Shown here: in pieces, positions 38,369 through 47,047 of the stretch
Numbering within the stretch: the stretch's first letter is position 1
Layout of the letters: every line of letters starts with the position of its first letter
NCBI RefSeq assembly: GCF_021021435.1
Contig: NZ_JAINWI010000011.1
Coordinates: 186,001-250,000 of the forward strand
Reading direction: 5' to 3'
DNA from: Seohaeicola saemankumensis
GTDB taxonomy: Bacteria > Pseudomonadota > Alphaproteobacteria > Rhodobacterales > Rhodobacteraceae
DNA: 64,000 nt
The notes under the pieces: model-generated
What the model saw: only the letters and a program-made list of their open reading frames with translations
What the model was told of the DNA's origin: nothing
Databases searched by the model: none
Translations under genes and position numbers: made by a program

Positions 38369-38937
38369 ACGACGATGGTGACTGGACCGCCTATTTCGAG
38401 GCCGGTGAATAGCTGGTCTGGACCGGCAGCCCCGTATCCGACCGGCGCTTGCGATGGCCTCAGATCGGCTTGGCGATATTCGGGGCGCCCTTTCTGGTCG
38501 TGGGGGTCGATCTGTGCGGTGCCTCTGTCTGGTGCATCCTGTCGGGCGAGGCTGACACGCTATGGACACTGGGCATCGCCGTATTCTTGATCCTGTTCAG
38601 CGTGCCTTTCGCTGCGGCAGGTGCGTTTCTGGTGGCAGGCCCCTCTCTGAAGGCCCGCTACGCGCCGCGCTATGTCCGTTATGCGCTGAGCACGCAGCGC
38701 GCCTATATCGCTGAAAGCTGGTGGTCACGACAGTTGAAAACCTATCCGATCACGCCTGATGCGCGCATTGATCTGGTGCGCGACGGGTTGGATAGCGTGA
38801 TCCTTTACAGCGGCAGCGAACGCGATTCCGACGGTGATCTGGTGACTGTTGCCGCGCGATTCAACCAACTCGCCGACGGGCGGCCGCTCTATCATCTGAT
38901 CCGGCAGCTTCAATCCGGCATAAAGGAGGCGGATTAG
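38359..38937 (+). pseudogene. membrane protein gene with in-frame amber codon 18
   Basis: A TTG start at 38359, eight bases after AGGAG, opens a frame (LTLDDDGDWTAYFEAGE) that meets TAG at 38410-38412 and then continues with no other stop to 38937: LVWTGSPVSDRRLRW, two hydrophobic segments (about residues 34-60 and 69-92 counting from the TTG), then a beta-rich C-terminal part (RYALSTQRAYIAESWWSRQL). A D/E-W-x-x-Y-F-E-x-G-E-x-L-x-W-x-G opening is what this family of Rhodobacteraceae proteins uses, so codon 18 should be an amino acid. A TTG restart at 38449 would lose 30 residues. Either a recent pseudogene, an assembly error or a truncated product. Confidence 0.65.
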
Positions 38938-39018
38938 ACACGGCGCGCCCCTTAACCCCGCTGGACCGACGGCGCGCTGCGGGGTAAGACGACGCACCAG
39001 ACACAGATCGGGGGCCGC

Positions 39019-40305
39019 ATGACCACCACGCTTTTCCACAACGCCCGCCTGATTGATCCCGAAGGTCTAGAGTTCAAAGGCGCGCTGATCGTGCAGAACG
39101 GCGTGATCGCACGCATCCTGTCCGAAGGCGAGACGGCGGGCGATCTTCCCGGCGCGACCCGCATCGACTGCGCCGGCATGTGCCTTGCGCCCGGCATCAT
39201 TGATATCGGCGTCAAGGTCTGCGAACCCGGCGAGCGGCACAAGGAATCCTTCCGATCGGCTGGACTGGCTGCCGCCGCAGGCGGTGTCACAACCATCGTC
39301 ACCCGCCCCGATACCACCCCCGCCATCGACAGCCCCGAAACGCTGGAATTCGTCACCCGCCGCGCGAACGAGGCCGCCCCCGTCCGCGTTCTACCGATTG
39401 CCGCTCTGACAAAGGGCCGCGAAGGGCGCGAGATGACCGAGATCGGCTTTCTGCTGGATGCCGGTGCGGTCGCCTTCAGCGATTGCGACCATGTGGTCAG
39501 CAATACCAAGGTGCTCTCGCGCGCCCTGACCTATGCCCGCAGCCTTGGCGCGCTGGTGATCGGGCATCCGCAAGATCCCGGACTATCCGACGGGGCTGCC
39601 GCCACCAGCGGCAAATTCGCCTCGTTGCGCGGCCTCCCCGCCGTGTCGCCGATGGCTGAGCGGATGGGGCTGGACCGCGATATCGCGCTGCTCGAAATGA
39701 CCGGCGCGCGCTATCACGCCGATCAGATCACCACCGCCCGCGCCCTGCCCGCCTTGATGCGCGCCAAACGCAACGGGCTGGATATTACCGCTGGCGCCTC
39801 CATCCACCATCTGACGCTGAATGAGTTGGATTTGGCCGATTATCGCACCTTTTTCAAGGTCAAGCCACCTCTGCGCGCCGAGGACGACCGGCTGGCCGTC
39901 ATCGACGCCCTGCGTGACGGGGTCATCGACATCATCAGTTCCATGCACACACCGCAGGACGAAGAAAGCAAACGCTTGCCGTTCGAGGAGGCCGCATCCG
40001 GCGCGGTGGGTCTGGAAACGCTGCTTCCTGCCGCCCTCAGGCTCTACCATTCCGACGATCTGACATTGCCGCAACTTTTCCGGGCGCTGGCACTGAACCC
40101 GGCTAACCGGCTGGGCTTGCCACAAGGGCGGCTGGCTACAGGCGCACCTGCCGATCTGGTGCTATTCGATCCCGATGCGCCTTTCGTTCTGGACCGCTTC
40201 AGTCTGCGGTCGAAATCCAAGAACACGCCGTTTGACGGCGCGCGCATGCAAGGTAGGGTGCGCGCAACATTCGTGAACGGCACCTGCGTGTTCGGAGATT
40301 TGTGA
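39019..40305 (+). CDS. pyrC: dihydroorotase-like protein lacking the metal site (PyrC')
   Basis: A 428-residue amidohydrolase-fold protein. Its fold marks are plain (APGIIDIG, EPGERHKESFRSAGLAAAAGG, SIHHLTLNE, NPANRLGLP), but the HxH metal motif reads G64-V-K66 in DIGVKV, and the catalytic Asp of SDHAP is Met 309 in SSMHTP. It should not hydrolyse dihydroorotate. Other bacteria, Pseudomonas for example, pair pyrB with such an inactive homologue that is needed for assembly of aspartate carbamoyltransferase; position in the pyrB run supports that role. The active dihydroorotase must be elsewhere. Confidence 0.88.
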   Translation: MTTTLFHNARLIDPEGLEFKGALIVQNGVIARILSEGETAGDLPGATRIDCAGMCLAPGIIDIGVKVCEPGERHKESFRSAGLAAAAGGVTTIVTRPDTTPAIDSPETLEFVTRRANEAAPVRVLPIAALTKGREGREMTEIGFLLDAGAVAFSDCDHVVSNTKVLSRALTYARSLGALVIGHPQDPGLSDGAAATSGKFASLRGLPAVSPMAERMGLDRDIALLEMTGARYHADQITTARALPALMRAKRNGLDITAGASIHHLTLNELDLADYRTFFKVKPPLRAEDDRLAVIDALRDGVIDIISSMHTPQDEESKRLPFEEAASGAVGLETLLPAALRLYHSDDLTLPQLFRALALNPANRLGLPQGRLATGAPADLVLFDPDAPFVLDRFSLRSKSKNTPFDGARMQGRVRATFVNGTCVFGDL

Positions 40306-40910
40306 TGCCCCTGATAGACACGACACCTGCCTTGCTGATCCTTTGGGCAATTATCGGCTATCTGCTGGGATCAATCCCTTTCGGCGTGGTGCTGACGCGC
40401 ATCATGGGGCTGGGCAACCTGCGCGAGATCGGTTCGGGCAATATCGGCGCGACCAATGTGCTGCGGACCGGCAACAAGAAAGCTGCCGCACTGACCCTGC
40501 TGCTGGACGGCGCCAAGGGCGCTGTTGCGGTTTTGTTGGCCCGTGCCATCGCAAGCGAGGATGCAGCACAGCTTGCCGGACTGACCGCGATGCTGGGCCA
40601 TTGCTATCCGGTCTGGCTGGGTTTCAAAGGCGGCAAAGGTGTCGCCACCTATATCGGTGTGATCCTTGCGCTGGCCTGGCCTGTGGGCCTTGCGGTCTGC
40701 GGCACATGGCTGGCGGTTGCGGCGGCAACGCGCATTTCATCCTATGCGGCACTGGCTGCGGCGGCGGTGTCGACCGTCTGGTTCGTGCTGCTGGGCGCGG
40801 GGGACATGCTTGTTCTGGGCGCGGTCCTGACTTTGATGATCTTCTGGCGGCACCGCAGCAATATCGCGCGACTGCGCGAAGGCACCGAGCCGAAGATCGG
40901 GCAGAAATAG
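40305..40910 (+). CDS. plsY: glycerol-3-phosphate acyltransferase PlsY
   Basis: Membrane enzyme that moves the acyl group of acyl-phosphate to glycerol-3-phosphate, the first step in phospholipid synthesis. The 201 residues hold five or so membrane segments and the three PlsY motifs: GSIPFGVVLTR and GSGNIGATNVLR, GFKGGKGVATY, and WRHRSNIARLREGTE. ATG 40305 overlaps the upstream stop (TGATG); a GTG one codon before is also possible. Last gene of the pyrB run; pairing with pyrC is a common gene order, not a functional one. Confidence 0.93.
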   Translation: MPLIDTTPALLILWAIIGYLLGSIPFGVVLTRIMGLGNLREIGSGNIGATNVLRTGNKKAAALTLLLDGAKGAVAVLLARAIASEDAAQLAGLTAMLGHCYPVWLGFKGGKGVATYIGVILALAWPVGLAVCGTWLAVAAATRISSYAALAAAAVSTVWFVLLGAGDMLVLGAVLTLMIFWRHRSNIARLREGTEPKIGQK

Positions 40911-40964
40911 TCGTGGTGGGGCCTGAGGCTATCCGCTCACGCAACCCTGAGGGATACCCTCCGA

Positions 40965-40986
40965 GGATATGTGCCGCAAGAAGAAG
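40965..40986 (+). repeat. copy 4 of dispersed 3' motif
   Basis: GGATATGTGCC then GCAAGAAGAAG, on the plus strand, 55 bases after the plsY stop and before the convergent gshA stop. The only copy in this orientation; again it is 3' of a gene on its own strand. Confidence 0.55.
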
Positions 40987-40999
40987 CGCAGGCGCGTGA

Positions 41000-42370
41000 T
41001 CAGTAGCTGTATTCTACGTAGATCCGACTCAGGTCGCCATTCCAGTCGCCGTGATAATGCGCGAGCAACTCGTCCGCAGGGGTCTTGCCGCTGTCGATGC
41101 TTTCCTTGAGCGCGTTGAGAAAATGCGTCTCGTCTGGCACCAGACCGCCCGCACCGGCGCGGGCGCGGGCCTTGAGGCCAGCCTCGGACAGGGCCAGAAC
41201 CTCCCGCGCCAGATCGTGCATGTCGATCTTGCCGGCCTGCGCCTGAAGGCCCTCGACGCTGGCACCCACGCGCAGGGCCTCGCGGGTTTCAGCGTCCCAG
41301 CCCTTGACGATATCCCATGCCGAATCCAGCGCAGACTGGTCATACATCAGCCCCACCCAGAAGGCGGGCAGCGCGCAAAGCCTGCGCCACGGGCCGCCAT
41401 CGGCCCCGCGCATTTCCATGTATTTCTTGATCCGTGCTTCGGGAAAGGCGGTGGTCAGATGGTCGGCCCAATCGCTGAGTGTCGGGGTTTCACCCGGCAG
41501 CGCGGGCAGTCTGCCTGCCATGAAATCGCGGAAGGACATACCCAAAGCGTCGATATATTTGCCGTCGCGATAGACGAAATACATCGGTACATCGAGCGCA
41601 TATTCAGCGTAACGCTCGAACCCGAACCCGTCCTCGAAGACGAAGGGCAACATCCCTGTGCGTGCGGGATCAAGATGGCGCCACACACGGGCGCGCCAGC
41701 TTTTATGGCCATTGGGCTTGCCTTCGAAGAAGGGTGAATTGGCGAAAAGCGCAGTCGCCACGGGCTGCAGGGCAATTGCCACGCGCAGCTTTTTCACCAT
41801 GTCCGGCTCTGACGCGAAATCGAGATTGACCTGCACTGTGCACGTCCGCCGCATCATCGTTTGACCGCTGGTGCCGACGCTTTGCATATAGCTGTCCATC
41901 AGCCGGTAGCGCCCCTTAGGCATCAGCGGCATCTCGTCATGCGTCCAGACGGGGGCGGCCCCCAACCCGATAAAGCCTACACCGACCTTGTCGGCCACAT
42001 CCTTGACCTCGCGCAGATGCTGGTTCACCTCGTCGCAGGTCTCGTGGATGGTTTCCAGCGCGGCACCGGACAGTTCCAACTGTCCGCCCGGTTCGAGGCT
42101 GACATTGGCCCCGTCCTTGACCAGACCGATCAGCTTGCCCGCCTCTTCGACGGGGGACCAGCCATGAGCATCGCGCAACCCCTTCAGCACGGCCAGCACC
42201 GAGCGTGGCCCCTCGTAGGGGATCGGGGCAAGCGTATCCTTGCAATAGCCGAACTTCTCGTGCTCGGTCCCGATGCGCCAGTCCTGCTTGGGCTTGCAGC
42301 CAGATGCCAGATATTCGGCCAGTTGCGAATGGTGTTCGATCGGCCCGCCGCCGGATTGTGGAATGGACAT
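41000..42370 (-). CDS. gshA: glutamate-cysteine ligase (GCS2/plant type)
   Basis: Makes gamma-glutamylcysteine, the first step of glutathione synthesis. At 456 residues this is the alphaproteobacterial-plant form, with WRIGTEHEKFGYC near the start, EPGGQLELSGA, TCTVQVNLDFASEPDMVKK in the core and a C-terminal AREVLALSEAGLKARA helix. It is monocistronic; a hypothetical protein and rsmE lie upstream on the same strand, 52 bases away. Confidence 0.93.
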   Translation of the reverse strand: MSIPQSGGGPIEHHSQLAEYLASGCKPKQDWRIGTEHEKFGYCKDTLAPIPYEGPRSVLAVLKGLRDAHGWSPVEEAGKLIGLVKDGANVSLEPGGQLELSGAALETIHETCDEVNQHLREVKDVADKVGVGFIGLGAAPVWTHDEMPLMPKGRYRLMDSYMQSVGTSGQTMMRRTCTVQVNLDFASEPDMVKKLRVAIALQPVATALFANSPFFEGKPNGHKSWRARVWRHLDPARTGMLPFVFEDGFGFERYAEYALDVPMYFVYRDGKYIDALGMSFRDFMAGRLPALPGETPTLSDWADHLTTAFPEARIKKYMEMRGADGGPWRRLCALPAFWVGLMYDQSALDSAWDIVKGWDAETREALRVGASVEGLQAQAGKIDMHDLAREVLALSEAGLKARARAGAGGLVPDETHFLNALKESIDSGKTPADELLAHYHGDWNGDLSRIYVEYSY

Positions 42371-42422
42371 GCTGGGCTCTCCGACTGTGATGCGCGTCTG
42401 TTCAGGGGGCAGAAGTGCCGCG

Positions 42423-42950
42423 TCAGCGCGGCAGTGTCAATCGCGCAAGGGGGATATCGCGCTGCCATATCACGGCGATGTGCGGACGGGTGGCATGCAT
42501 CTGTGCCAGCAACCGTTCGGTGTTCAGGCCCGGAAGTGCGGCAAAGCTGTCGAAGAGGGCACCTGCATTCTCGGCCGTCACGGGAATGGACAGCACCGGC
42601 TGACCGGGTTGGTGCAACTGCCAATGCGCGGGCTTGCCGCTATGGTCGATATCCAGACGCGTCAGCTCGGACAGGGCCACGACACCGCCGGTCAGGGGGC
42701 CGAAATAGGCCACCTGACCTTCCGTGATGCTGACCACTCCCGGCCCGCCCTGCCCCACGGCAAAGCGCAGGCGTTGTAATCCGGTAAAGGCCAGCGCCAG
42801 CCCTGCCGCCAGAATGGTCCAACCGACCCACCCCAGCAGGCCGCTGCTGGTCACGATCCACCATAGCCCGATGGCGGCGACTGCGGCACCGGTCAGCACC
42901 CCGCGCCAGCGGTGCAGGACGCGCGAGACTTCGGGCCGCACGAAGCTCAT
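42423..42950 (-). CDS. hypothetical membrane protein
   Basis: Not recognised. 175 residues: a basic N-terminus (MSFVRPEVSRVLHRWRG), two hydrophobic segments close together (VLTGAAVAAIGLWWIVTS, LLGWVGWTILAAGLALAF) and a C-terminal beta-rich domain of about 110 residues (VVSITEGQVAYFGPLTGGVV, HWQLHQPGQPVLSIPVT). The pattern of two helices then a PH-like or DUF-type soluble part is like the genes next to pyrB. The start overlaps the rsmE stop (ATGA), so rsmE and this gene are co-translated. ATG 42950 preferred over 42998. Confidence 0.65.
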   Translation of the reverse strand: MSFVRPEVSRVLHRWRGVLTGAAVAAIGLWWIVTSSGLLGWVGWTILAAGLALAFTGLQRLRFAVGQGGPGVVSITEGQVAYFGPLTGGVVALSELTRLDIDHSGKPAHWQLHQPGQPVLSIPVTAENAGALFDSFAALPGLNTERLLAQMHATRPHIAVIWQRDIPLARLTLPR

Positions 42951-43708
42951 GCAGAGGCCCCGCCGCGCGTCGTCCAGTCGCCATAGCGCAGCTGCCACAG
43001 GGTCAGAGCCGCCACGGCCGCCGTATCGGCCCGCAGGATTCGGGGGCCAAGGCTGACCGGATGCGAGAACGGCAAGGCATGCAGTTTTGTACGTTCGGCA
43101 GCCGAGAACCCGCCCTCTGGACCAATCAGGATCGCCCAGGGTTGGGTTGGGGTGTCGGGACGCAGGTCCGGCAGGACCGAGGAGCCGCCCTGTGCCAGAT
43201 CCTCGTCACAGAACATCAACTGGCGGTCCTCGGGCCAATCCGCCAAAAGCCTGTCCAGCCGGACCAGATCGGTCACTTCGGGCACGAAAGTGCCGCCGCA
43301 TTGTTCGGCTGCTTCCACCGCATGGGCTTGCAGCCGGTCCTGCCGGATACGTTCGGAATTGGTGAAGGCAGTCTGCACCGGCAGAATCCGCGCGGCCCCC
43401 ATCTCGGCGGCTTTCTCGACAATGAAATCGGTGCGCGCTTTCTTGATCGGCGCGAAGACCAGCCACAGATCAGGGGGCATTGCAAGCGGCTTGGTCTGCG
43501 CCTCGCAAACCAGCGCGCCGCCGCGCTTGCCCGCATCCGTCACGCGCGCATGCCATTCGCCATCCCGCCCGTTAAACAGCAGAATTCCCGCCCCAACAGC
43601 CTGCCGCATGACCCCGAACAGGTAATGCGCCTGATCGCGGTCCAGAGGAACCGTTTGCTCAGCACCCAGCGGATGATCTACATAGAGGCGGATTTTTGCA
43701 TCACTCAT
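42947..43708 (-). CDS. rsmE: 16S rRNA (uracil1498-N3)-methyltransferase
   Basis: Methylates U1498 in the decoding centre of 16S rRNA. A 253-residue SPOUT (knotted) methyltransferase: N-terminal PUA-like part (HYLFGVMRQAVG), then the RsmE marks PIKKARTDFIVEKAAEMG, EAAEQCGG and the knot IGPEGGFSAAER with LGPRILRADTAA near the end. ATG 43708 is chosen over long upstream frames. Divergent from ubiA with 11 bases between start codons, so the promoters must overlap. Confidence 0.93.
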   Translation of the reverse strand: MSDAKIRLYVDHPLGAEQTVPLDRDQAHYLFGVMRQAVGAGILLFNGRDGEWHARVTDAGKRGGALVCEAQTKPLAMPPDLWLVFAPIKKARTDFIVEKAAEMGAARILPVQTAFTNSERIRQDRLQAHAVEAAEQCGGTFVPEVTDLVRLDRLLADWPEDRQLMFCDEDLAQGGSSVLPDLRPDTPTQPWAILIGPEGGFSAAERTKLHALPFSHPVSLGPRILRADTAAVAALTLWQLRYGDWTTRGGASA

Positions 43709-43719
43709 GAGGCCAACAT

Positions 43720-44703
43720 ATGACCGCGCCGAAGCAGACACCAGAGGCCAAGATACAGGATCAGGGTCAGGTGGCCGATGCCGTTCGCGGCAACTGGGTC
43801 GACCGGCTGGCACCACCTGCGACGCGGCCCTATCTGCGCCTGAGTCGCGCGGACAGGCCCATTGGCACATGGTTGTTGCTACTGCCCTGCTGGTGGGGTC
43901 TGGCGCTGGCGATCCTGCATGACGGGCAGGCGCGGCTGTTCGATCTGTGGATTTTCGCAGGCTGCGCTTTGGGCGCTTTCCTGATGCGCGGCGCGGGCTG
44001 CACATGGAACGACATCACGGATCGCGACTTCGACGGGGCCGTGGCGCGGACAAGGTCGCGGCCTATCCCGTCAGGGCAGGTCAGCGCAAGACAGGCGGCG
44101 GGCTGGATGGTCGCGCAGGCGCTTGTGGCGTTCTGCATCCTGCTGACCTTCAATACTGCCGCCATTTTTCTAGGGATTATCGCGCTGGTGCCTGTGGCGG
44201 TCTATCCCTTTGCCAAGCGGTTCACGTGGTGGCCGCAGATATTCCTTGGTCTAGCTTTCAACTGGGGCGCGCTTCTGGCTTGGACGGCACATACCGGCAG
44301 TCTTGGCTGGCCTGCCGTGATTCTCTATCTGGCGGGCATCGTCTGGACGCTGTTCTATGATACGATCTATGCCCATCAGGATACCGAGGATGACGCCCTG
44401 ATCGGGGTCAAATCCACCGCGCGCCTGTTCGGTAAGGCAAGCCCGGCATGGCTGACCGCCTTCATGTATGGCTGCGCCCTGATCATGGCGCTAGCTGTTC
44501 TGACCGCCACGCGTGCGACGGGGGCGGATATGCTGCCGACAGTCATCGCAATCGGTGGGCCACTGGCGATGCTGGCGCATATGCGCTGGCAGATGGCACG
44601 GTTCGATCCGGCTGATATGGCGATGCTTTTGCGACTGTTCCGTTCGAACCGCGATGCGGGGCTTCTGCCCTTGCTGTTTTTCGCCGGCGCGGCACTGGCG
44701 TGA
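43720..44703 (+). CDS. ubiA: 4-hydroxybenzoate polyprenyltransferase
   Basis: Inner-membrane enzyme that attaches the polyprenyl tail to 4-hydroxybenzoate in ubiquinone synthesis. The 327-residue protein has about eight hydrophobic segments and both Asp-rich motifs: NDITDRDFDG and YDTIYAHQDTEDD; RADRPIGTWLLLLPCWW is also typical. The N-terminal 35 residues form an extra polar tail. It uses the product of the polyprenyl synthase at 12.6 kb. Confidence 0.93.
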   Translation: MTAPKQTPEAKIQDQGQVADAVRGNWVDRLAPPATRPYLRLSRADRPIGTWLLLLPCWWGLALAILHDGQARLFDLWIFAGCALGAFLMRGAGCTWNDITDRDFDGAVARTRSRPIPSGQVSARQAAGWMVAQALVAFCILLTFNTAAIFLGIIALVPVAVYPFAKRFTWWPQIFLGLAFNWGALLAWTAHTGSLGWPAVILYLAGIVWTLFYDTIYAHQDTEDDALIGVKSTARLFGKASPAWLTAFMYGCALIMALAVLTATRATGADMLPTVIAIGGPLAMLAHMRWQMARFDPADMAMLLRLFRSNRDAGLLPLLFFAGAALA

Positions 44704-44762
44704 TTGCGCCTGTCCCTCCGGCACCCTAAGACAGGTCAACCGATTACAAGCTATGGGGTTCC

Positions 44763-46709
44763 ATGCGCCTGTCCGCCATTGCCATCGTTGCCCTGACCTT
44801 TCTGTCCGCTGCAGGCCTGTGTCTTGTAGCGGCAGGTTTTGCCGTGAAGGCGATTGAAGACAATTCCGAATACGGCGTCAGACTGGCGCTGGACGAGAAT
44901 TCGTTGTCATGGGCCGAAGTGCAGGCCGACGGGCTTCAGGTCCAGTTGACCGGCACAGCCCCGTCCGAGGCGCAGCGGTTCAAGGCGCTGTCCACAGCAG
45001 GCAGCGTGGTTGATGCGGCGCGCGTCATCGACGCGATGGACATTAGGGATACCAGCGTCCTGCAGCCGCCGCGTTTCTCGGTCGAGATCCTGCGAAATGA
45101 CAGTGGCATTTCGCTGATCGGTCTGGTGCCTGCCGCCACAGACCGCGCGGATGTGCTGGAACGTCTGGTGCCGTTAGCTGCAAACGGACAAGTCACCGAT
45201 TTGCTGGAAACCGCCGATTATCCTGTCCCCGATCAGTGGGACCGAGTGCTGGGTTTCGGCATCCGCGCCGTGCAGGGGATGCCGCGTGCCAAGGTGTCGA
45301 TCTCGGCTGACAGGGTTTCCATCACAGCGATGGCCGACAGTGTTGAAGAACAGCGCAGGCTCGAAGTCGATCTGGCGCGGCGTGTGCCAACTGGAGTGCG
45401 TCTGGTTCTGGATATCTCGTCGCCGCGTCCAGTGATCACGCCGTTCAACCTGCGTTTCCTGATGGCCGATGGCAAAGGCCGCTTCGATGCCTGTTCTGCA
45501 GATACAGAAGAAACCCGCGGCCGCATTCTGGCCGCCGCCCGCGCCGCTGGGATGGAGGACAGGGGCAGTTGCACCATCGGTCTCGGCGTCCCCTCGCCTA
45601 ACTGGGGCCGCGCTGTCGAGCAATCCATCGCAGCCTTGGCCGAATTGGGTGCAGGATCCGTAACCTTTACCGATGCGGATATTACCCTGCTGGCCGAGCA
45701 AGGCACCGATCAGGCTCTTTTCGACCGCGTTGTCGGCGAGTTGGAGGGCCGTCTGCCCGACGTATTTGCCCTGACAGCAGTCCTGCCTGCGCCCGAAACC
45801 GAGGAAACCGGCGATCAGACCGAATTTACTGCGCTGTTGTCCGATGAGGGCGCGTTGCAGTTACGCGGGCGTATCCGCGACGATGTCAGCCGCGATATCA
45901 TGGAGAATTTTGCCAAGGCGCGGTTCGGCTCGGATGCCGTAGTTTCAGCGGTCCGGAGTGACGAGACTCTGCCCGAAGGCTGGATGGTGCGTGTGCTGGC
46001 AGGGCTGGAATCGCTTTCCAAGCTCAGTTCGGGCGTGACCCGCGTGACCGAAACCTCGCTGACCGTGACCGGCACAACAGGCAGCGAACGGGCCAGCAGC
46101 CAGATTGCTGCCATTCTGGCCGACAAGCTGGGCGAGACAGCGGATTTCACCATCAACGTCACCTATGACGAAGCTTTGGACCCGATCGCGGCCCTACCCA
46201 CGCCCGAGGAATGTATCGGACAGATCAACGAAATCCTTTCGACCCGTAAGATCAATTTCGAACCCGGATCAGACACACCGGATTCTGCCGCAGCTGGGAT
46301 CATCAGCGATATTGCCGATATCCTGTTAGATTGCGGGGACCTCCCGCTCGAAATCAGCGGACATACCGACAGCCAAGGACGTGTCGAGATGAACCAGAGA
46401 CTGTCCGAGGCCCGCGCACAGGCCGTTCTGAACGCTTTGCGTTCGCGCCGCATCCTGACTTCGTCAATCACGGCAGTAGGCTATGGTATGGATCAGCCTA
46501 TTGCTGACAACGAGACCGAAGAGGGGCGTGAGGCGAACCGCCGGATCGAGTTCCGTCTTGTCACCACAGAGCCCGTCGAGAACGCATCAGAGCAAGAAGG
46601 GGTTGCAGATGACGCCCAAACCCCGCAGGAAGAAGATGCGTCCGATACGGATGCCGACGGTGGTGACGAAACGCCGTCCGACGATAACGGGGACGAGGCA
46701 GGCGAGTGA
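44763..46709 (+). CDS. OmpA-domain envelope protein
   Basis: A 648-residue protein. A hydrophobic N-terminal segment (about 5-28) may be an uncleaved anchor. Two BON-like repeats seem present in the first half (GLQVQLTGTAPSEAQRFKAL, GISLIGLVPAATDRADVLER), then a region of four or five similar modules, and an OmpA-C peptidoglycan-binding domain near residues 500-600 with ISGHTDSQGRVEMNQRLSE and GYGMDQPIADNETEEGREAN. The last 45 residues are strongly acidic (Asp/Glu). Predicted to bridge membrane and peptidoglycan. The stop overlaps the next gene (GTGA), a coiled-coil membrane protein, so the two may work as a pair. Confidence 0.8.
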   Translation: MRLSAIAIVALTFLSAAGLCLVAAGFAVKAIEDNSEYGVRLALDENSLSWAEVQADGLQVQLTGTAPSEAQRFKALSTAGSVVDAARVIDAMDIRDTSVLQPPRFSVEILRNDSGISLIGLVPAATDRADVLERLVPLAANGQVTDLLETADYPVPDQWDRVLGFGIRAVQGMPRAKVSISADRVSITAMADSVEEQRRLEVDLARRVPTGVRLVLDISSPRPVITPFNLRFLMADGKGRFDACSADTEETRGRILAAARAAGMEDRGSCTIGLGVPSPNWGRAVEQSIAALAELGAGSVTFTDADITLLAEQGTDQALFDRVVGELEGRLPDVFALTAVLPAPETEETGDQTEFTALLSDEGALQLRGRIRDDVSRDIMENFAKARFGSDAVVSAVRSDETLPEGWMVRVLAGLESLSKLSSGVTRVTETSLTVTGTTGSERASSQIAAILADKLGETADFTINVTYDEALDPIAALPTPEECIGQINEILSTRKINFEPGSDTPDSAAAGIISDIADILLDCGDLPLEISGHTDSQGRVEMNQRLSEARAQAVLNALRSRRILTSSITAVGYGMDQPIADNETEEGREANRRIEFRLVTTEPVENASEQEGVADDAQTPQEEDASDTDADGGDETPSDDNGDEAGE

Positions 46710-47032
46710 ACAGAACCGAATTTATCATCGCAACGGCAGTTATTCTTTTTGTCGCCTTCAGCCTAGGCTGGTTCGCCAACTGGCTGATCCACCGTTTCAC
46801 CCGTGTGTCCAAGGCCGATATGGGCGAACTGGAAAAAATGGCGCAGGAACTGCACGAAGCCGAAGAAACCCGTGATCAGGCCATTACCTATATGCAGCAG
46901 CGCGAAGCCGAGTTAAGCAATCAGTTGGCCCAGACCGAGGCGGAACTTTCCGCCACGATGGAAGGCCTGCGCGAAGCCCGCCACGAGGCCGAGGAAATGC
47001 GCGCCTATATCGAAAAGATCAGCGCACGCTGA
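46706..47032 (+). CDS. small membrane-anchored coiled-coil protein
   Basis: A 108-residue protein with one N-terminal helix (residues 6-27, IIATAVILFVAFSLGWFANW) and an extended coiled coil from about 38 to 105 (ELEKMAQELHEAEETRDQAI, QTEAELSATMEGLREA), ending EKISAR. The GTG start at 46706 overlaps the OmpA-domain stop, so co-translation is likely. No known domain; the charged coil would face the cytoplasm if the helix is N-out. Converges on the kinase/PqqD gene. Confidence 0.7.
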   Translation: MNRTEFIIATAVILFVAFSLGWFANWLIHRFTRVSKADMGELEKMAQELHEAEETRDQAITYMQQREAELSNQLAQTEAELSATMEGLREARHEAEEMRAYIEKISAR

Positions 47033-47047
47033 AGCCTGCGCCTACGA

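Noticed and set aside
41861-42727. 288-codon plus-strand open frame
   Set aside because: Shadow of gshA and the adjacent hypothetical gene.
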